Source of the DNA: Anaerolineae bacterium
GTDB lineage: Bacteria; Chloroflexota; Anaerolineae; Aggregatilineales; Aggregatilineaceae
Reading direction: 5' to 3'
NCBI GenBank assembly: GCA_016926875.1
Contig: JAFGNU010000039.1
Location: 43,171 to 107,170 of the forward strand
DNA: 64,000 nucleotides
Shown: one piece after another, positions 60,404-64,000 of the stretch
Numbering within the stretch: the first letter of the stretch is position 1
How the letters are laid out: every line of letters begins with the position of its first letter
The notes under the pieces: generated by a model
Database searches by the model: none
Told to the model about the DNA's origin: nothing
Seen by the model: the letters and a program-made list of their open reading frames with translations, nothing else
Program-made: the position numbers and the translations under genes

Positions 60404-61207
60404 TCATGTTACAAACCACACAATGTAGTAATACCCAACTGTCGCCGCAATCAAGACCGAATCGGTCCGATCCAATATACCGCCGTGTCCGGGGATCAGG
60501 CGGCTGGAGTCTTTTGCCCCGGCCTGCCGCTTGATAGCCGAAATGCCCAGATCACCGAGGGTGCCCAGCACGCCGATCGACAAGCCGATCACCGCGCCAT
60601 GCCCCACCGTCAGCCCGTCGATATCCAGCGCCACCGCGCCCAGCATCCCGACCAGCAGGCCAGATACCACGCTGGCAGCATAGCCTTCCCAGCTCTTTTT
60701 AGGGCTGACACGTGGGGACATCTTGTGCCGTCCAAACTGCCGCCCGATGAAATACGCCGCGCTGTCCGAGATGATCACGCAGAAGTACAAAAACAGCGTC
60801 CAGTACGCGCCGTCGTCCAGCAGCCGCACGGCCAGCAGGCGACTGCCCAGCCAGCCCAGGTAGGTCCCTCCAAACACCGCCAGCGCTGCATCCAGGACAG
60901 GGCGAGGACTGCCGTGCTCCATCTTCCAGACGGCATAAAATAGCGCCGCGATCAACAGCAGCACCAGCCCTGGCTCGTGCCATTCAGGCCGATCAAACCA
61001 GGCAGCGCCAAACGCCAGCGTTATCAGCGCCAGGATCAACCATTCAGGCGGGCGGAACTCTGACTGCCGCAGCAGGCGCACATATTCATCGCCGCCCAGC
61101 AGCAGCGCTGCAAAGACCGCCACGGCAAACGGCCAGTCCCCCAGCGCGACCAGCGCGATCACGATGGGAAGGGCTACCACAGCAACAAGCACACGCGTTT
61201 TTAGCAC
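60404..61207 (-). CDS. cdsA: Phosphatidate cytidylyltransferase
   Basis: 267 residues. About eight hydrophobic helices and the CdsA signature SAIKRQAGAKDSSRLIPGHG followed by GILDRTD near the C-terminus. It makes CDP-diacylglycerol from phosphatidate and CTP, the entry to phospholipid head-group synthesis. It follows uppS in the order frr-uppS-cdsA that is common in bacteria; the gap to uppS is 46 bp. Confidence 0.95.
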   Translation of the reverse strand: MLKTRVLVAVVALPIVIALVALGDWPFAVAVFAALLLGGDEYVRLLRQSEFRPPEWLILALITLAFGAAWFDRPEWHEPGLVLLLIAALFYAVWKMEHGSPRPVLDAALAVFGGTYLGWLGSRLLAVRLLDDGAYWTLFLYFCVIISDSAAYFIGRQFGRHKMSPRVSPKKSWEGYAASVVSGLLVGMLGAVALDIDGLTVGHGAVIGLSIGVLGTLGDLGISAIKRQAGAKDSSRLIPGHGGILDRTDSVLIAATVGYYYIVWFVT

Positions 61208-61253
61208 AGGGGTGTCTCGACGTTAGCAGGTGTCAGCCAAGAAAGAGCATTAC

Positions 61254-61976
61254 TTACGGCTGCGGCACCAGTCCAAAGCGCCGCTCGCGCCGGTTAAAGT
61301 GCAGGATCGCCTTGAGCAGTTCTTCTCGATCAAAGTCCGGCCAGTATACCGGCGTGGCATAGTATTCGGCATAGGATGCCTGCCACAGCAAAAAGTTGCT
61401 CAGGCGCATTTCGCCCGCCGTGCGCACCACCAGGTCAGGGTCCGGCTGCCCGGTTGTGTACAGATAATAATCGATCAGCGTTTCATTGATCTGGTCCGGG
61501 GGAATGCCCGCCTGCACAATACGACGGAATGCCTGGATCAAGTCCTGTCGCCCACCATAGTTAAACGCGATGTTCAATGTCAGATGATCGTTGTTGCGCG
61601 TTAGCTCGACGGCATTGCGCACCTTCTGCTGCAACTCTGGCGACAAACCTTCCAGTTCGCCGAGATGCCGGAGCTGCACCCCGTTTGCATGCAGGTGTTT
61701 TAACTCACGGTCGATCACGTTCTCGACAATGCTGATCAGGCCGCGCACTTCGTCTTCGGGGCGTCCCCAGTTCTCGGTAGAAAAGGCATAGATCGTCAGG
61801 ATTTTGATCCCGAATTCGCCGCAGGCACGCAGCACACGCCGCAAGTTTTCGCTTCCGGCGCGGTGTCCCGCCTGGCGCGGCAGCCCGCGTTCCCTGGCCC
61901 AACGACCGTTGCCATCCATGATAACCGCCAGATGGTACGGGATACGCTCCGGCAGACTTGGTGACTCGTTTGCCAT
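61254..61976 (-). CDS. uppS: Isoprenyl transferase (undecaprenyl diphosphate synthase)
   Basis: 240 residues. Cis-prenyltransferase motifs: HLAVIMDGNGRWARERG (catalytic Asp), HRAGSENLRRVLRAC, YAFSTENWGRP, FNYGGRQDLIQA, and the late DLVVRTAGEMRLSNFLLWQ with a following ELYFT-like stretch reading YAEYYATPVYWPDFD. It makes the lipid carrier for cell wall and surface polysaccharides. The stop is 46 bp from the cdsA start; the frr stop lies 82 bp upstream. Confidence 0.96.
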   Translation of the reverse strand: MANESPSLPERIPYHLAVIMDGNGRWARERGLPRQAGHRAGSENLRRVLRACGEFGIKILTIYAFSTENWGRPEDEVRGLISIVENVIDRELKHLHANGVQLRHLGELEGLSPELQQKVRNAVELTRNNDHLTLNIAFNYGGRQDLIQAFRRIVQAGIPPDQINETLIDYYLYTTGQPDPDLVVRTAGEMRLSNFLLWQASYAEYYATPVYWPDFDREELLKAILHFNRRERRFGLVPQP

Positions 61977-62058
61977 ACGTTGAATAACTGCTCCACGGGG
62001 AATACGGTGGTTAACCTGAGACCTGCTGGCCCGTGTGCGCCAGCCGTATTCCTACACG

Positions 62059-62616
62059 CTAGATTTCCAGTATCTCGGCTTCTTTGCGCTTACCGGCTTC
62101 TTCGATCTGATGAATATATTTGTCTGTCAGCTTCTGGACGTCATCCTGGCCCCGCTTGCCGTCATCCTCGGAGATCATCTTCTCCTTCTCGAACTCGCGC
62201 AGGTCATCAATTGCGCTCCGGCGCACATTACGTACAGCCACGCGCGCCTCTTCTACGCGGCGATTAACCAGTTTTTGCAGTTCCAGGCGGCGTTCTTGCG
62301 TCAGGGCGGGAATGTTCAACCGAATGATAGACCCATCATTATTGGGCGTCAATCCCAGTTCCGATGCCAGGATTGCCTTCTCAATCGTCTTGAGCGACGA
62401 TTTATCAAAGGGACGAATGGCGATCATTTGTGGTTCGGGGATCGTGATGGTAGCCAACTGGTACAGCGGCGTGGGCGTACCGTAGTATTCAACCATCAAC
62501 TTCTCGACCAGCCCGGTAGAAGCCCGGCCCGTTCGCATCCCCATCAGGTCTTCTTCCAGCACCGACACGGCGCTTTTCATACGCTCTTCAGCATCTTTCA
62601 AAACATCTTTTATCAT
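62059..62616 (-). CDS. frr: Ribosome recycling factor
   Basis: 185 residues from ATG 62616 (MIKDVLKDAEERMKSAV), the standard length, with GGAG nine bases upstream. A longer frame from GTG 62673 is rejected because it would begin at or before the predicted transcription start. Conserved features are LMGMRTGRASTGLVEKLMVEYYGTPTPLYQLA and RLELQKLVNRRVEEARVAVRNVRR, spread over residues 30-135. It releases ribosomes after termination with EF-G. The usual upstream neighbour pyrH is absent. Confidence 0.96.
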   Translation of the reverse strand: MIKDVLKDAEERMKSAVSVLEEDLMGMRTGRASTGLVEKLMVEYYGTPTPLYQLATITIPEPQMIAIRPFDKSSLKTIEKAILASELGLTPNNDGSIIRLNIPALTQERRLELQKLVNRRVEEARVAVRNVRRSAIDDLREFEKEKMISEDDGKRGQDDVQKLTDKYIHQIEEAGKRKEAEILEI

Positions 62617-62676
62617 TTTTTCGCGCTCCACGTCAGAAAGTAAGTCAGTTTCAGGGGAATTCGCGGCTGTCACGAA

Positions 62677-62705
62677 ATTGTCGCCTATTCCCGTCTGGTT
62701 GTCAA
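62677..62705 (-). promoter_or_regulatory. Promoter of the frr-uppS-cdsA operon
   Basis: On the minus strand a consensus TTGACA (62705-62700), 17 bp and GACAAT (62682-62677). Transcription would start near 62670, leaving about 54 bases before ATG 62616. Confidence 0.6.
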
Positions 62706-62750
62706 ACTTACCTGTGACATGCTATACAGCCACCACCATATATAAACACG

Positions 62751-62782
62751 ATCCCCCGGACATGCTCACCAGGCCGGGGGAT
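62751..62782 (-). terminator. Terminator of the repeat-protein gene
   Basis: ATCCCCCGG (62751-62759) pairs with CCGGGGGAT (62774-62782) around a 14-base loop. On the minus strand the stem is followed by CGTGTTTATATATGG. It lies 44 bases after the stop at 62826. Confidence 0.75.
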
Positions 62783-62825
62783 GTACGATCAACAAGGATA
62801 GCGCAGGCACAGGTAGGTCAAAGGG

Positions 62826-63431
62826 CTATTCGCCCGGCTCGTTTTCGTCTTCGCCTTCAATTTCGATCTTAACAGCCTTTGGGGCTTCCGCGTCCGCATC
62901 ATCCGCGCCCTTATCTTTGCGGGTCAGCGATTCAATCGATTGGCGCACCTTGTCCACGATCTGGTTGCCGATAGCCTGCCAGTCGGCATCTTCAGGGGTA
63001 CCAACCAGGCCGCCAATCCAACCGCGCACATCACCTTCCATCTTGGCGCCAATGTTGGACCAGCTTACTTCGCCCTCTTCTTCTTCAGGCTGCTCCACCT
63101 TCACCAGCCGCGCAATGTTCGAACGAATGCGCAGCTCGATCTTGCCGGTGATGGTCGGCCAATCGGCTTCTTCCTCTGCGCCGACCCACCCGGCAATCGA
63201 GTTGCGAGTGTTGGCGTCCATCTTTGAGCCTATATTCTTCCAACTGGCTTCTTCCTCTGCGCCGACCCATCCGGCAATCGTGCGACGAAGTTTGACATCA
63301 ATTCGCTCGTCCAGTTCATCGAAGTCGGTTTCGTCCGGGTTTTCGGCCCAATCCTGGACCGTTTCCTTAATTTCTTCGTCGAGCTTGGCCCCCATCTCTT
63401 CAGGAGTGGGCGTGTTTTCATTACCTGACAT
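62826..63431 (-). CDS. Acidic protein of six 27-residue repeats, unknown function
   Basis: 201 residues from ATG 63431 (GAGG nine bases upstream); a GTG at 63446 overlaps that site. I do not recognise the family. From residue 9 the protein is a series of six units of about 27 residues with the pattern (S/D)W-x2-IG-x-K(M/I)-x5-R-x2-IA-x-(W/L)VG-x-EE-x-A, for example SWKNIGSKMDANTRNSIAGW. The third full unit is extended by a Glu-rich insert. Each unit could make an amphipathic helix plus a loop. There is no signal peptide or membrane helix, so it is probably cytoplasmic. It has its own promoter and terminator. Confidence 0.8.
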   Translation of the reverse strand: MSGNENTPTPEEMGAKLDEEIKETVQDWAENPDETDFDELDERIDVKLRRTIAGWVGAEEEASWKNIGSKMDANTRNSIAGWVGAEEEADWPTITGKIELRIRSNIARLVKVEQPEEEEGEVSWSNIGAKMEGDVRGWIGGLVGTPEDADWQAIGNQIVDKVRQSIESLTRKDKGADDADAEAPKAVKIEIEGEDENEPGE

Positions 63432-63481
63432 GATCATATCCCTCACGTGATTGACTAGTACCGGGTGCGATTGGTGTTCTC

Positions 63482-63510
63482 ACTATACTCTACGTGCACC
63501 AATTAGCCAA
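63482..63510 (-). promoter_or_regulatory. Promoter of the repeat-protein gene
   Basis: On the minus strand TTGGCT (63510-63505), 17 bp and TATAGT (63487-63482), about 45 bases before ATG 63431. Confidence 0.55.
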
Positions 63511-64000
63511 TGTTGCACGGCACGTTGCCAACAAATCCAACGCCGCATACGAGTTGTCACCGACAATCACCAGTGCACGGTCAGGCACATTGAACTTGAC
63601 ACCTCAGCAAGTTCAAGCCTTAACTGCTATCCCGAACTAAGGTTACGGTAGTCAGAAGTGAGCCTGCTTTGCTGCCCTCCGTTCAATGGGATGCCTGGGA
63701 TTGGAACACGATGACACTCAAGGACGGTGGTTATACACCAGTCGTGCTCTCCGTTGACCTTAAAGAATGGGATGCGGATAACGAGCAGACTCATCATTGT
63801 GGCTGGCGTGCTCACTCTTGCCGGAGAATGATAAGCTGGCAGTCTACAAAGAAGTTGATTATGTCGATCAATGGACGGGTCAGATCGTCAACGTTGATTT
63901 TGCCGACCAGGCCGAAATTCAGTAGACCGCAAGGATAAATGGGGCTTGAAAAATGGGGACATTGGGATACCTTTTTGTTTGCTAAAACCGAAAGGAAACC
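63511..64000. other. Region at the right edge without a clear gene
   Basis: 490 bases. No reading frame here shows a recognisable domain. A possible small degraded gene at 63772-63925 is listed separately. The final part contains AAATGGGGACATTGGGATACC followed by a T-run, which I cannot assign. Confidence 0.4.
63772..63925 (+). pseudogene. Possible frameshifted small secreted protein
   Basis: An ATG at 63772 opens MRITSRLIIVAGVLTLAGE and stops at 63829-63831; it resembles the start of a signal peptide. In another frame from about 63818 the sequence continues LPENDKLAVYKEVDYVDQ and ends at TAG 63923-63925. Joined by one frameshift they would make a secreted protein of about 50 residues. The evidence is thin and there is no clear ribosome-binding site. 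Confidence 0.2.

Overview
The window is about 64 kb of bacterial DNA, moderately GC-rich and densely coding. It carries no rRNA, tRNA, CRISPR array or complete insertion sequence that I could recognise. Housekeeping genes (rho, cdsA, uppS, frr, ychF, amt-glnK), many oligopeptide/sugar-type ABC systems, LAL-type LuxR regulators, thiolase/OB-fold pairs and proline/threonine-rich LysM proteins together suggest an environmental Chloroflexota (Anaerolineae-like) genome. That placement is inference from gene style only.

Region 1 (1-14,884, minus strand) is a ribosomal-peptide (RiPP) gene cluster. It encodes two precursor peptides with nitrile-hydratase-like leaders ending in VAGG and very short C-terminal cores made almost wholly of Cys/Thr/Ser. 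It also encodes two E1-YcaO fusion cyclodehydratases, a SagB-type azoline oxidase, two B12-binding radical SAM enzymes, an unrecognised HExxH protein, a small HlyD-like protein and a C39-peptidase ABC exporter. The start of one more gene runs off the left edge. This is the most likely new natural-product system in the window: a polyazole peptide, possibly also C-methylated. A hairpin between the precursor genes and the enzyme genes could keep precursor mRNA in excess.

Region 2 (15.1-21.4 kb, minus) is a complete five-gene oligopeptide/dipeptide ABC importer. Its OppC-like permease carries an unusual extracytoplasmic insert that resembles half of a periplasmic-binding domain. Region 3 (21.9-25.1 kb) holds amt-glnK (plus) converging on ychF (minus).

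Region 4 (25.4-37.3 kb, minus) looks like one eight-gene operon: tandem solute-binding-like lipoprotein/secreted protein, large FtsX-type permease, HlyD-like adaptor, two ABC ATPases (one with an AbrB-like C-terminal domain), a LysM membrane protein, then a histidine kinase and an OmpR/PhoB-family regulator, closed by a terminator. Three TTACA boxes spaced exactly 11 bp apart lie in the divergent control region upstream and may be the regulator's binding site. On the plus side are a sulfatase-modifying-factor-like lipoprotein and an SGNH hydrolase.

Region 5 (39.9-50.7 kb, plus) is a catabolic cluster. It contains FdrA, DUF1116 and DUF2877 proteins (homologues of the three oxamate carbamoyltransferase subunits AllF/AllG/AllH), a three-subunit molybdenum hydroxylase, a cyclase-family metal hydrolase, a GNAT-like protein, and a thiolase-like/OB-fold pair in which the thiolase lacks its catalytic cysteine. 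An NB-ARC-LuxR regulator follows. The set suggests degradation of an N-heterocycle or ureide with release of carbamoyl phosphate.

Region 6 (53.6-64 kb) has a small gene with its own promoter and terminator, a histidine-kinase remnant, a probably leaderless glycosyltransferase gene, a polyprenyl-phosphate sugar transferase, a YgeY-like M20 hydrolase, a small membrane protein, then the minus-strand genes rho, cdsA, uppS and frr and an acidic protein built of six 27-residue repeats. The last 500 bases hold at most a degraded small gene.
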